Of a stretch of DNA of 5,209 nucleotides, positions 4,622 through 5,209 are shown piece by piece; position 1 is the first letter of the stretch, and each line of letters opens with the position of its first letter. Position numbers and translations under genes: made by a program. The DNA comes from Caulobacterales bacterium RIFOXYB1_FULL_67_16 (GTDB lineage Bacteria; Pseudomonadota; Alphaproteobacteria; Caulobacterales; Caulobacteraceae). The notes under the pieces were generated by a model. That model was not told the DNA's origin, ran no database searches, and was given only the letters and a program-made list of their open reading frames with translations. The stretch covers positions 1,867-7,075 of the forward strand of contig MGLN01000159.1 in NCBI GenBank assembly GCA_001796045.1, read 5' to 3'.

Positions 4622-5209
4622 ATGAGCGACGAAAACGACAAGACCAACCAGGGCCAGGGCCAGGGCAATCAGGGCGGAACGCCGTCCCAGTCGGGGCCGC
4701 GCGCCCCGCTGAGCCTGAAGCCGCGCGTCGTGGGATCGGTGCCGACCGGCACCGTCAAGCAGAGCTTCAGCCACGGGCGGTCCAAGACGGTGGTGGTCGA
4801 GACCAAGCGCCGTCCGGGCGCCGGCGGGCCGCAGCGGCCGCAGGGCTTCGACGTCGCGCGTCCGCAACAGGCCGCGTCGCAGAACCGGCCCCAGGGCCCG
4901 CGTCCGTCCCAACCGGCCGGCGGCGCCCTGTCGGCCGAGGAGCAGGAGGCCCGCCGCCGCGCCATCGCTCTGGCGACCCAGGCCAACGCCGCCAAGGCCG
5001 CCGCCGAAGCCGCCGCCAAGGCCCAGGCCGAAGCCGCCGCCCGCGAACAGGCCGCCGCCAACGAACGCGCCGCCCAGGCCGCGCGCGACGAGGCCGCCGC
5101 CGCCAAGGCCGCCGCCGAAGCCGCCCGGGCCGAGGCCGCCAAATTGGCCGCCGCCGCGCCTCAGCCGGTCAAGCCTGCGCCCAAGCCGACCCCGGCTCCG
5201 ACGCCGGCT
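4622..5209 (+). CDS. infB: Translation initiation factor IF-2, N-terminal part (partial)
   Basis: IF-2 is the GTPase that brings initiator fMet-tRNA to the 30S subunit and promotes 50S joining. Only the first 196 codons are present; the frame is open to the window end, and the GTPase and tRNA-binding domains lie beyond it. Residues 1-25 are a Gln/Gly-rich start. Residues about 27-62 contain the alphaproteobacterial IF-2 N-terminal block PLSLKPR, then TGTVKQSFSHGRSKTVVVETKRR. A Pro/Gln/Arg linker follows. From about 100 (LSAEEQEARRRAIALATQ) a long helical region of Ala/Glu/Lys/Gln runs to about 181, and then a Pro/Lys linker (PQPVKPAPKPTPAPTPA) to the edge. The ATG at 4622 is the first possible start after an in-frame TAA at 4610-4612. 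The ribosome-binding site is weak (GAG at 4607-4609). Position after nusA and ylxR confirms the assignment. Confidence 0.96.
   Translation, partial: MSDENDKTNQGQGQGNQGGTPSQSGPRAPLSLKPRVVGSVPTGTVKQSFSHGRSKTVVVETKRRPGAGGPQRPQGFDVARPQQAASQNRPQGPRPSQPAGGALSAEEQEARRRAIALATQANAAKAAAEAAAKAQAEAAAREQAAANERAAQAARDEAAAAKAAAEAARAEAAKLAAAAPQPVKPAPKPTPAPTPA
4988..5125 (+). repeat. 27-bp identical in-frame direct repeat in infB
   Basis: The stretch 4988-5014 is repeated without change at 5099-5125, 111 bp (37 codons) apart and in the same frame, encoding AAKAAAEAA at residues 123-131 and 160-168. It sits in the Ala-rich helical region of IF-2. Such low-complexity coding DNA is prone to repeat-number change between strains. 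Similar codons for Ala alone explain part of the identity. Confidence 0.7.

Overview
This is a high-GC window with strong GC preference at third codon positions. It reads as an alphaproteobacterial chromosome segment, most likely from Caulobacterales (Brevundimonas/Caulobacter-like). The order rimP-nusA-ylxR(DUF448/L7Ae)-infB, the IF-2 N-terminal motif QSFSHGR, the YlxR-L7Ae fusion and a chemoreceptor-type C-terminal GWEEF tether all support this. The order-level placement is inference. All credible genes lie on the + strand.

Left part (1-1392) holds accessory genes. The window opens in the last 58 codons of a protein with an Ala/Pro-rich linker and a terminal GWEEF, probably a methyl-accepting chemotaxis protein. 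A 50-nt nested inverted repeat follows. Next is a complete DUF1993-family gene (254-760), then an unrecognised four-helix membrane protein (best start 829, end 1392) whose codon use is less GC3-biased than its neighbours'.

Centre and right (1376-5209) is the conserved transcription/translation operon. A plausible sigma-70 promoter (CTGACA-N17-TATATG) overlaps the end of the membrane-protein gene. It is followed by a perfect 10-bp GC-rich hairpin with a T-tract, immediately before the TTG start of rimP. The layout fits an attenuated leader or a terminator for the upstream gene. Then come rimP (30S maturation), nusA (overlapping rimP by one base in TGATG; transcription elongation and antitermination), a YlxR-L7Ae RNA-binding protein, and the N-terminal 196 codons of infB (translation initiation factor 2), which runs off the window. 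The 111-nt ylxR-infB spacer holds a 12-bp stem-loop and a second small hairpin.

I found no mobile element, CRISPR array, tRNA or rRNA. The operon itself is ordinary. The parts most worth a second look are the RNA structures at 190-239, 1445-1480 and 4527-4556. I see no convincing new biological system.
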